In this document: piece after piece, positions 33,046 through 42,668 of the stretch
Layout: every line of letters starts with the position of its first letter
How positions within the stretch are numbered: position 1 is the stretch's first letter
Source: Asterochloris sp. CNOR1
Lineage: Eukaryota > Chlorophyta > Trebouxiophyceae > Trebouxiales > Trebouxiaceae
Length of the DNA stretch: 64,000 bases
Reading direction: 5' to 3'
Assembly (NCBI GenBank): GCA_963969365.1
Contig: OZ017747.1
Span: 1,984,001 to 2,048,000, forward strand
Program-made: the position numbers and the translations under genes
Notes under the pieces: model-generated
The model's input: only the letters and a program-made list of their open reading frames with translations
What the model was told of the DNA's origin: nothing
The model's database searches: none

Positions 33046-35341
33046 TCAAGACTTCCTTTCCAAAGAGCTCACCTTGTACCCAGTCCTGAGGAAGGCCAGG
33101 GCAGAGCCCACCTCCTCGGTGTCCAGGCCCATGGACTGCATGAGCTGCTTCTTAACCTCGCCCAGATTGTAGCGCTCCTCGCGCTCTGCCACGCAAGCAT
33201 ACATGGCGTTGTCCTGGCGCAGCAGGACCTGCCAGGGCCCAGGGTACTCCCGGAAGAGGGCGCCGCTGTAGTTGATCAGGAATGGTGCCACTGCCACGCT
33301 CTGCATGGCATGGTGAACTAGTGATGTGAGGCCTGGCATGGTCTTGGCACACCAGCAGCTGCCAATGCCTGATCCCAAAGAGGGCCACCGCTTTGAGAAA
33401 ATGTCAGCAGGACGCAAACTGTCGGGTCACTATTCAGCAAGAAAGACACTTCCCAATAAAGCCCTCAGAACAGGGCACCTGTGTTTTATGAGAAGAGCGC
33501 CACTGCCACAGCGTGCCACAGGGGTCACGTCAGGGTGCAGAGCTACATCCTGGAAGAGTGACAAACATTTGGCGCCGGGGCTGACCTTTGAGTAGTCCCG
33601 CTGCCTGATGTAGAACACAGGCGTGAAGCGGCACAGGAATCGGTATTGCAGGTCCTTCGGAGGGAAGGCAAGCAGGCCTGCAGGCTTGCAGAGGTGAAGC
33701 TTCAGTCTGCTGGGGAAACATTGGTGACCTCTGATCAAGTGGCCCACAGCTTGCTGCAGCAGCATAAATGGCAGCCCACAGAGGCAATCCACCTTGCTGC
33801 TGCAGGGAGAGTGGGCGGCCCCTGTAGGGCACTCAAGCTTTTCGTTGCAGCACAGTACAGGGGCAGTTTCTCACAGCCCCTCAAGCTGGCTGCAGCACCC
33901 GACCGCCTGCACAGGCAGCGCACCAAGGCTGACTCTAATTAATGAGACAACCCTTCAAGTTGCTTTGGCTTGCTGCAGCAGCCAACCCAGCAGCCTTCAG
34001 GGGCACTCCATGCCCCAGATCCATATTGGACTCAAAAGCCCCTGACACTTGCTGCTATAGCATGAGCCAGCAATCCCTGAAACAGGCCTGCAATTGCGCT
34101 CACCCAGGTCTGCTCTGAGCGTGTCCAGCTCCATGTTCCACAGCACGAGGGTCTTTCCCTTGGCATACTCCTTAGCATAGCGCTCAATGTCCTTCAGCTC
34201 CACTGTGGAGGCATTGACACAGATGAAGACCTCTGCTCTGCCAGCAGCCTCCCCTGGATTGTCATCTGCATTGTCAGCATTGCCAAACAGCTTGCTGAGG
34301 CCACCCATGAAGCCGCGGCGCCCCTCGTTCAGATAGCCCATTGTCACCATGCCATCAGCCAGGTCCAGGGAGTTCTTTGCACTGCAGGGCACCAGAGAGA
34401 GTCTGTCTTGGGCAGCAGCCAGGTCTCGAGGGACTTCAGCACTGCAGAACGCACAGCAAGACATTCAGGGCATCTTCAAGGGGTGATGTGGTTGGCAGCT
34501 GGGATAAACCAGCTGGCTCATGCCAGAGGCAGCATGCTTATTGCAGAGAGTGGTGGCCTGCAGGTACAGTCAACCCCAGCAGCAGCAGCGTGCATGAGGT
34601 CGCAGTCAGCAACAGCACAAGAGAGCCAAGGGACCTGGGCAGGGCAGCTGCAAGCAGCAGACACCAGCTCACAGTTTGTAGGAGCGATTGTACTCAGTAC
34701 GATCCGGTACCAAGATGTGCACTCGCTTGTTGGTCTTCTTGGCGATCTGCATATTGATGCGTGCTATGCTGAGCCTGGCGGCAGGGCTGAGGCAGCGTCA
34801 GGGCATGTGAGCAGCACGGCCTGATGGTCACCTTCACAGCTCCTGAGATAGCTAGCCGTACATTTGCATCAATATAATCATCTGAAGCTCCCTTGTAACC
34901 TGCAATGGCAGGCAAAGAGCAAAGATAAGGAGTGCTGAGCATCTTTTGAGCCAGCAACATGTATGAAGCCAAGGCACAGGATAGGCACGCAGAGGCAGCA
35001 CTGCAAAGCTCACTGTCAACGCTGGATGGCAGAGGAGGGAACTCCACTTCCAGCTCGCTCAAGCCTGCTTCCATTGCCTCCACAAGGGCACTGCTGGCAT
35101 CAGTGACCATCTCATCAAAGGACTCTGGGCGATATGTGCTCCTGCCTGCTGTCTTGTTCCTGGGCAAAGTGTTTGCATTCTGCACAGGCTCTGGGACAGC
35201 AGCTGCAGCACACACTGGCAGGCTGCTGCGCTTGCGTTTCAGGCTTTGGGAGGCAGCAGGCTTCGTCTGGCACCTGCTGGGGATTCCTGGCTGAACAGAA
35301 CACCTGCCTGCATGGCACACTGAGAAATCGTTGTGCAGCAT
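33046..35341 (-). CDS. LPA3: LPA3-like DUF1995 protein, photosystem II assembly factor
   Basis: LPA3 in Arabidopsis is a stromal factor needed for CP43 assembly into photosystem II. The start at 35341 opens a Ser/Lys-rich presequence with a plausible plastid cleavage site at PVCAAAA. The mature part reads [125 protein letters not shown] with [10 protein letters not shown], and [20 protein letters not shown] with PWQVLLRQ (about 33300-33210). Every block lines up in order with LPA3 as I recall it. The C terminus after FLRTGYK is short (stop at 33046-33048) unless a further exon was missed; the plant protein has about 20 more residues. It converges with the CLC gene and is divergent from U1-C. 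Confidence 0.85.
33288..33521. repeat. Echo of an exon start in LPA3 (VAVAPFL)
   Basis: The last LPA3 exon starts at 33300 (minus strand) with [10 protein letters not shown] copy 212 bp upstream in the intron reads AVAVALLI after GTGGCACG; CCACTGCCAC is shared on the plus strand (33288-33297 and 33500-33509). Confidence 0.5.
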
Positions 35342-35629
35342 GGTGGATGAAGATTGGCCAGCCTGGTTCCTGACCTAAGTAGAGGTCTGATACCCTTGCA
35401 ACTCAGCAGGCAAGGCCATCTCACAGCAAGTGGAGCGAAGTCGAGCATTCAAGAACCTGACTTGCAGGCCTGGAGCCTGCTGGCAGTCTGCAGGTGTTGC
35501 CATGCTCGTGCACATTGTGCTGCCCTGCCACAACGGGCTCCTCCTTGACGGCTGTGACACACTTATGCAGGTCAAGGTGATCTGATCCTCCAATGCTCAG
35601 TCTGAAGTCTGGCTGAGAGAAGTGAAGCC
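35342..35629. promoter_or_regulatory. Divergent upstream region of LPA3 and U1-C
   Basis: Just under 290 bp holding both leaders and promoters. No distinct element was recognised. Confidence 0.35.
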
Positions 35630-36789
35630 ATGACGCGCTTCTTCTGTGACTTCTGTGACACGTACCTGACGCACGACTCAGTAAGGGTTGCCTGGGGCTG
35701 CGCTGGCAAGCTTCTGCAACAGCAAATTTGTCACATCTGCTGAAAACTTCCTCCTGGTGCTCTCCAGATTCAAGTTCGTAAACAGCACAACGCAGGGTAC
35801 AAGCACAAAGTGAGCCAGCCTGTAGTTGAGCATGATAGTTCTGGCAGCCACTTGTGATCTGCACGAGTTGAAAGCTGTTGCTTTTGTAGGCAAATGTCAG
35901 AAACTATTACATGCAATTCGAGGAGGCACAGACGCAGATGATGATAGACAACAAGCTGAGCGAGTACGAGCAGCGGGCGAGGATGGGCATGCCCCCGGGC
36001 CAGGTCAGCATCATCTACTTTGCTGCTCAGTGTCACAGGGGTGCAACTTTTTGCTCAGGTCTTGCAGCACTGCTGCTTGGCCCACATGTCGGCCTGCTGC
36101 TCACCTATCAACCTGCCCCTGCTTGTCCAGGGTCTGCTGCTCTGGTCAGCACTGCCTGGTCTGCAGCCTGACACCCACAGCTTGCAGCCTGCTGCTCTGC
36201 GGCCTACCTCCCTTCAGGCTATGCTGCTCACTGAAGAGCAGCCTGGAACAATGGTACTGTGTCTTGCAGATGGGACCTCCCGCCTTTGGCGCCCCAGGCC
36301 CCATGGCCCCTGGCATGGGACTGCCCCCTGGTCCCCGGCCGCCCAGCATGCCCCCTCCAGGAGGTGAGCGCCCAGTGGTGACCTGCCCTGAGACTGTCGG
36401 GATTTCATCCGCATCGTGCTGCGACTTCAGTGAGGCAGTGCAACTAGAGGAGGCGCCAGCCTGCAGGTCTCTGCCTGCATGCACAGCGTGGCTGCCACTG
36501 CTGCATGCTCAAGGTGCCAGTCCTCACGGTATTACTGGCGGTGCAGGCATGCCGCCCAGGCCATATGGCGCACCCCCTATGGGCATGCCGATGCATGCTG
36601 GCCACCCTGGCGGTCCCGGCGGCTATGGCACAACCCCAGGGGCAATGGGAGGCATGCCGCCACAAGGTGAGGCAGCCTGTTGCCTGTCAAATCGTCATTA
36701 GTTGCTTGAGGAGCCTTCTGGGATGTAAGAGTGTGCTGTCTTTGGGTGCAGGACCCCCCATGGGAGGCCCTCCAATGTACGCCCGATAG
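35630..36789 (+). CDS. SNRPC: U1 small nuclear ribonucleoprotein C
   Basis: U1-C binds the 5' splice site duplex in the spliceosome. Exon 1 (35630-35680) reads MTRFFCDFCDTYLTHDS, followed after an intron by IQVRKQHNAGYKHK, then ANVRNYYMQFEEAQTQMMID with NKLSEYEQRARMGMPPGQ. The zinc finger is complete: C6 and C9, then H-x5-H in QHNAGYKH. The remaining exons encode the usual Pro/Gly/Met-rich tail (PPAFGAPGPMAPGMGLPPGP, PPRPYGAPPMGMPMHAGH, GPPMGGPPMYAR, stop at 36787-36789). The start was chosen because it gives the canonical N terminus; it is too short an exon to stand out as an open frame. It converges with the Nudix gene, 157 bp apart. Confidence 0.92.
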
Positions 36790-36946
36790 CAAAGATACTT
36801 TTCCCAGCCAAGAAGTGCAAACAAATGCTTGGCAGCTCCCGTCTACACCAAAGCTCTGGCTACATCTTAAAATTTGAAGCGCTGCGCAGCTTCCTCTGCT
36901 ATTCTGGCTGCATTGATGACCAGGTCTGCACCCAGACAATGTCGCT

Positions 36947-37925
36947 TCAAGTTGCAGCTGACTTGAAACTGGGTGTGCCATTGGCCCTGAGCAACTGTCG
37001 AGCATTGATAGGGCAGTGTCCAACCGAGAAGCAGATCTGCCAGTGGGTAGGAGCTGTGGGTGGCTCCTCACCTGGGAAGCCTCTCAACATCCTGACCGGC
37101 ACCCACTGCACATCATCAGCATCGCTGGCAGCCTGTGGGACTGTGGCAGGGTCTGCTGCAAGAGCTGCCACCTCGACAATAGTATAGTGAAACTGTATCC
37201 TGCCAGTGTTCTCATCCTTGGATATAACGTCCGCTGCTGCAAAGGGCGTAGGCACCTCCAGGGTCTCAGAGAATGCCAGCCCATCTTCAGGAACTGCATG
37301 CAGCACATCCTGCTCGTACAGCGCCAGCTTGCGAAATCCCGAGTGGCAGGAGCCACTGCTCACCATTGCCAGCATTGTTTCTGAGGGCCATGCCTGTTTC
37401 TTCCAGAGCCTGCACATCATTGCAGCAGTGGCATGACCATTGACTTGCGCACACGAGCTATGGACTCTGGCCGCACCTCTCGCATGGCACATTGCACCAT
37501 TGTCTCGCCTGCAGAGAGAGAGGGCATCTCAAAATGCTCAGGGCTGGCTGTGGCTCTGTGTTCCAGGGGACACACCAAGCTCCTGCGACCCTCCAGGGAA
37601 TGTCCACATGCCCTTCGAGGGACTTTTGCCCCTCTGAATGAGCAGGACCTGCAGGGCATCAAGGCAGTATGCTTGGCACGCAGCCAGTCACATTGGCTTC
37701 TTGTCTCACCTCTGCTCCTGATGGGTGTGGCCTGAGGATGACCACCCCAATGCCCACGCGCGGCTCTGCCGGGAAGCTTCTGTCCTGCCCAGCCTGCATG
37801 CCGCAATGCCTGGCAGGCAGCCTGACTTTGCTGGCAACGCCAGGAGTACACCAGGCCCTCGGAATTGTAAAAAGACGCATCTGGGTGGCACCTTGTAAAA
37901 GAAGGACATGCATCCCCAGCTTCAC
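36947..37925 (-). CDS. Nudix hydrolase, ADP-sugar/NDP-type
   Basis: Cleaves nucleoside diphosphate linked compounds. The start at 37925 (MKLGMHVLLLQGATQMRLFT) gives an N terminus with many Arg and few acids that may be an organelle presequence. The core reads PRVGIGVVILRPHPSGAE, then after an intron LLIQRGKSPSKGMWTFPG. The Nudix box is spread over three exons but complete once joined (G-x5-E-x7-R-E-x2-E-E-x-G): GGSQELG, ETMVQCAMRE and ALEETGM, with borders near 37500 and 37475/37412. Later strands read FHYTIVEVAALAADPATV and DDVQWVPVRML. Stop at 36947-36949. The W(T/S)FPGGxxE entry and the VQWV end resemble small MutT/ADP-ribose type enzymes, but the substrate cannot be read from the sequence. 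Upstream is a divergent unknown membrane protein gene. Confidence 0.8.
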
Positions 37926-38260
37926 CTTTTCCCCACAAAAACCTGGCCCCCAGATCTGAGCAGGTCATTGGCAGCGAGTCGCGTCATCTTGCATGTCAGC
38001 AGAGGCTGAGCTTGACAGTCAGCTGACGGTCAGCCCTGGTGGGTGAGCCCCTCATTAGACTTTGTCTTGCCATTGTTGTGCTCATTGCACCTGAAACCCA
38101 TAACAGACTTTTGATAACATAACAGGAGCTTGTTATTGAGCTAGTGCTAGGCAGCTCAGACATGCTGATGATATCTGACACCTTGCAGTAGGAGCAGCAA
38201 CCTCAGCAAATGCTTTGAGATAGGTGTGACATTGCACACTTCCCTCGCAAGCCAATTGGC
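37926..38260. promoter_or_regulatory. Divergent upstream region of the Nudix gene and membrane protein A
   Basis: About 335 bp, locally AT-richer than the surroundings around 38095-38150, with two CATAACA words 24-25 bp apart. No defined promoter motif was recognised. Confidence 0.3.
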
Positions 38261-40037
38261 ATGGTGCTCAAGTTCAGTGATTCCCGGCTGGAGCGGGACT
38301 ATGCCGACCACCATGCCAGTCTGTCCTTCCAGACCGATTTCCTGTTTTCAGCTCTGAATGGCCTGGTGAGAGCCCCTTGCTGATGGTGCAGCGCTTTGCA
38401 TAAGGTTACTTGCTGCCGTCGACACTGATGCCTGCTACCTGCAGGTGTGGCTGCTTGCTTGTGGCAAGAACCACAGTCTCATTGAGGGGCAGGTTTGGGC
38501 CATCCTGATGCTGAAGGTCATTGCTGGCATGGCGCCGCCACTGCTCATCTGGCAGGTGCCCAATTTCTACAAACGCGTGAGGGAGCCGCTGGTGCTGTGC
38601 CTGCGCGTGGTCACAATGGTGGGGGCTTTCCATCTGCCTGCTGCTCACTTGCCCCAAGTGTGCAAGCTCCCTGCAGCTGCTTGCAGCAGCGCTTGGCTTT
38701 GTCAGCTGCCTACTGCTTGCCTGCCAACGTGCCTGGCTGGGAGCCAGCATGCTGCCACTGTCTGCCTGCAGGTCTTTGAGGTGTTGACCTGGGACAAAAT
38801 CTTCCTGAACAAGGTTAGCCTGCTGGCCGTGCCGATGTCGCATTGTGCGCCTGGGCTGCCCAGTTGCAGACTTGTGGAGGACAGGTCACACTCAGCAAGA
38901 TCCCAGCCATTTTGCAAATGGGTCGGCAAGCTACAGTAAAGTAGGTTCCTACTTGATTGGTCAACGCTGCTCTCACAACCATGTCAGTGGTCTGCAGGAA
39001 TTCAAGACTCGCAGTGAGCTCATCAAAGTCTTGGTGCGCCTGCAAGCTGAGTAGCGCCTGCTGTCACCCAGCTCAAGCGCCCTGCGCCACCACTGTCTGC
39101 ACTGATGGCGCTGCAGGTTTTGACCAACAAGTGGACCACTCTGAATTGCCTAGTATTCGGCTTCTGGGTGCGCTTCTGGCTTTGCCTGCCAGTGCACACA
39201 ATGTGCTTGGCCATTCACCTGGCGTCCAACAAGGGGTCCTGCAAAATGCTCCTTGAAAGGTGACATAGTCTGTAGAGCACATTGTGCTTTCTCTGCAAGT
39301 CAGCTCTGCACATGAAGCTCCAGCAAGCTGCCCCAGGCATGAGACAGTGAAGTCTGATGCAGAGTGACCTCTGACTTATCGCATGCAACTTGCACAGCCA
39401 TGAAAGGTCCATACAGGCTGCATTGAGTGGCCCTGAGACATACCCTGTGGCCTGCAGACCTGGCACCCACCAGCATCTCAACGACCTGGCAGCCTGGCTT
39501 GGCCTGTACGACCCCTGGCTGGCCTGTCTGTCTGTGGGCTCGCTGCTGCAAGTCGTGCTTGGCTATGCCGTTCCCCTGACAGTGCAGTACCGCCTGGAAC
39601 AGAGCCAGCGCCATCATTTCCTGAGGCAACGGCAGCGCGCTGATGACATGTACACCAGGTAGTTGCTGCAAATTCTCCTGTTCTGGCTTCGTTGGTGTGA
39701 ATCCAGACCAGACAGCCACAGGGTTTCTACAATTGGCTGGACATGGTCATGCAGCTCTCGCCAGCAGTGGGAGTCTGCTTGTGTTGAGCTGCACTGCTGG
39801 GGCCTTGCTCCTTGCGTGACCATCCCTGCTTGGTTGGCTGCAGGCCAGACGTTGTGCAACTCCTACCTCTGATGATTTTAATCCCGCTGCTTGTTCTGAT
39901 TGTCTGGCCCCGCTTTGAGGTGAGGCATAGCCAGGGCTGAATTGCTGCTGCCGAGCTGCACTGCTGCTGCACCTGCATCAGCTGCACCACTGACATGGGT
40001 GCTCTTGTACCTGCAGCTCCTGGTTTATGTTGTCTGA
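38261..40037 (+). CDS. Multi-pass membrane protein A, unknown family, tandem paralogue of B
   Basis: Starts MVLKFSDSRLERDYADHHAS. Exons then give SFQTDFLFSALNGL, WAILMLKVIAGMAPPLLIWQ, LTWDKIFLNK, VLTNKWTTLNCLVFGFWVRF with WLCLPVHTMCLAIHLASNK, LYDPWLACLSVGSLLQVVLG, and a last hydrophobic exon LLPLMILIPLLVLIVWPRFE joined to the C terminus LLVYVV (stop 40035-40037). About six membrane segments are visible. I do not recognise the family. The charged segments WDKIF and GFWVRFW and the ASNK that follows are shared with gene B, which has the same exon order, so they are likely functionally important. A role as a transporter or scaffold would be a guess. Confidence 0.75.
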
Positions 40038-40369
40038 AAGTCTCCTCATCCTCTGCCATCCACCCCAACAGGCCCTGAGCACTTTCCTTGTCAGAAGTGA
40101 GCCCAGCAGTGCACTGCCAAATAATAGCGCAATCTTGTTGGGCAGTGGCCTTGAAGACCTGACTTTTCTAAATAACACTGGCACCTGCTTGCGTGGTGTT
40201 TTTGTAAGTGCACTTTGCCAGTGCTGTCAGTCTGCGGCAGAGCTGACATTCCAAGCTGACCTACTTCAGAATATGAAAAATCAACAATAGGCCCTGATGA
40301 TAAGGCATGAATTTGAAATCAGGGTATAGTAAGGGGCAGCCCTCCCCTAAATGTTGAGGGAGCTTCGAC
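40038..40369. other. Spacer between tandem paralogues A and B
   Basis: About 330 bp containing the 3' end of A and the promoter of B. A TGTAA word at 40202-40206, the usual green-algal polyadenylation signal, lies about 165 bp after the A stop codon. Nothing else was recognised. Confidence 0.35.
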
Positions 40370-42000
40370 ATGGTACTGAAATTTGAGGATGACAGCCTGG
40401 AGGAGGTCAGGCATCTGCACTGCGTTGCAAAGGTTGCTCTGTGTTGTGTGCCGCACACATGCATGCGCTGGAGGCAACCATCTGTGAGGTGCATGCAGGC
40501 CTATGGACTGTACCAGAGCACTAGTGCCTTCCCCACAGACCTACTATTCAGTGCTCTGGGGAGCCTGGTGAGCGGTGGCCTGCCCCTTGGCCATGTCTGC
40601 TGATCCCCAAGCTCTCTCATACCGCAGATGTCTCCTCACTGATGTTTGACTGTGCAGGTCTGGTGGCTGTCCTTGACAAGCACTTACAACCAGTTGAGCC
40701 CAGTTGAGGTGGCTCTGTTTGTCACTAGGCTTTTAACTGGCCTGCTGCCGCTAGTGCTTATTTTGTCAGCCCCAGGATGGTATCAGCGGCACAGGGACTC
40801 AGTTGTCGTCTTCCTGCGGCTCAACACCATGGTCAGTGCAGCTCACACATGCACATGTGTGCCTCTTCGCAGTGCTGGCCGGAGGCAGACTCTCCTCTCA
40901 ACCAAACATGTTTCTGTCAATGTGTGCAGCTTGCAGCATATGTGGCCTGGGACAAGATCTTCTTGACAAAGGTCAGCCAGTTTACCTCCCTGTACCTTAA
41001 GCATTTCTGTCATACTGTTGCACCACCCAGTGTGGCTGCCACATGCAGGACTACTCCACATGGGCCTCCTTCTTCAAGGTGCTGCTTCATGCTGCTCCTT
41101 GTTGCTTGGCTCATGCTTGCCTCGAGCTACACCACACATCTCCTGAGAGCTTTCAGTCACCTCGGCTGCAAAAGGAGCCTCATGGTTGCAGACTGCTCGC
41201 AGGTCATGATTTTGGCAAACAAGTGGCCATTCCTGGGCTGTCTTGTGGTGGGCTTCTGGGTGCGCTTTTGGATATGCCTGCCGGTGCACACTCTGTGCCT
41301 CGCAGTTGAACTGGCCTCCAACAAGAACTGCTGCACCGTCATGACTGGCAGGTAACACACGCCTACACAGCACTCCTCCTCGATGTGGTGTGCTCACCTG
41401 CACTGCTTGGTGCATCCCAATCTTGGCTCTGCAGGCAAGGCAGTGGGGCCCTCTTGCAGCGGCTTGCGGGCGGCTGGAATGACAGCGTGCTGCGAGGGGC
41501 TGGCGGCTTTCTGGAGACAGACGACTGGCATGCCTGCGTGGCCACAGGCGTGCTGATACAGACACTGTTTGGACACCTGCTGCCGCTGATCTCTGCTCAT
41601 GAAGTGGAGGTGAGTATGCTCTCCTGCCTGCTGATTCAGGCTCTCAAAGGGGGGGCCACCTTGTACAGACGACATGCCTTGATGTGCAGATGCGCCTGCG
41701 AAAGTCGTTTCTGCGATTGCAGCATCGCCATTCAAGCCTCTGGACCAAGTGAGAGTCTGCAGAGCATCCGTGCCTTCCTTGAACTCCTTTCTGTCCTGTA
41801 CTGCTGTCTCACAGTGCTGTCAGGTGCAGGCCGGATATCCTTCAGGTGCTGCCCATCCTCATTGGAATGCCCATCGCCATCCTGCTGGCGTGGCCACACT
41901 ATGAGGTGGGTGATGCGCGGCTGATGACCTGGTGCCATCGTGAAGGAGGTGCAGCTCACAACTCCTGTTTGCTGTGCAGCTGCTAGTCTTCATTGTCTGA
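40370..42000 (+). CDS. Multi-pass membrane protein B, unknown family, tandem paralogue of A
   Basis: Starts MVLKFEDDSLEE, then AYGLYQSTSAFPTDLLFSAL, VWWLSLTSTYNQLSPVEVAL, LLTGLLPLVLILSAPGWYQR, AAYVAWDKIFLTK, MILANKWPFLGCLVVGFWVR with FWICLPVHTLCLAVELASNK, VATGVLIQTLFGHLLPLISA, and an end reading LIGMPIAILLAWPHYE joined to LLVFIV (stop 41998-42000). The order of exons, their lengths and the ends match gene A throughout, so A and B arose by tandem duplication; divergence outside the central NKW...ASNK block is large, so the duplication is old. Family and function are not recognised. Confidence 0.75.
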
Positions 42001-42668
42001 TTTGCTTCGCATATGCACAGAGTGACGCTGCCCTTGAGCCCTGCCAGTGAAGCTTCTGGTGCTTACAAGTCTCATGTGCCCAATGGCAGCCTGATCATGC
42101 CACCTGGCCCCTGATGAGGCCAACCCATGTCATTTCATCATTTGGATTTCACAGGTTGTGAAAGGCCTTGGTCTGGATATTCAACTGAAATGCGACCATT
42201 TGCTTGTGGTTTCATGAGCTCACACCCATGGTGACCATTCCGCAATCGGCTCAAACCCCCTAGTCTAGCTGTGCATCCCACATTCAGCAGGTAATGCTCA
42301 TAGCATATTTTGTCGAGATTGCCGTCTTTGGCATCGCGGGTCCTTTGTGCCTTCTGCAACAGCTCCAACTGCTGCTGTCCCCTCTGAGACCGACCCTCTC
42401 ATAGCGGCCGAGGCGCAGCGAGTCATGCTGTAAGATTGCATGGTGAGTCCTGGTCCTCAACTTGCACCATCTGCAGCACTCTGATGCCCATCTTCCTAGG
42501 TGCACACTGCATGCCCATGAGGGACAAGCTCAATGCGAGGCCAGCCGTCTCGAAGCAGCTTGACCATGCCAACATCTTGGGCGTTGAGCGCAAGGCCAGC
42601 CTGCCACAATTGTCTGCAGACTCCCAATCAGTGCATGCAGGCCATGTTGCCAGGCTGACTGCATTGCC
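42001..42668. other. Spacer between membrane protein B and CDC45
   Basis: About 670 bp. It should hold the 3' end of B and the CDC45 promoter. A TGTAA word occurs near 42429. No further exon or repeat was recognised. Confidence 0.35.
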
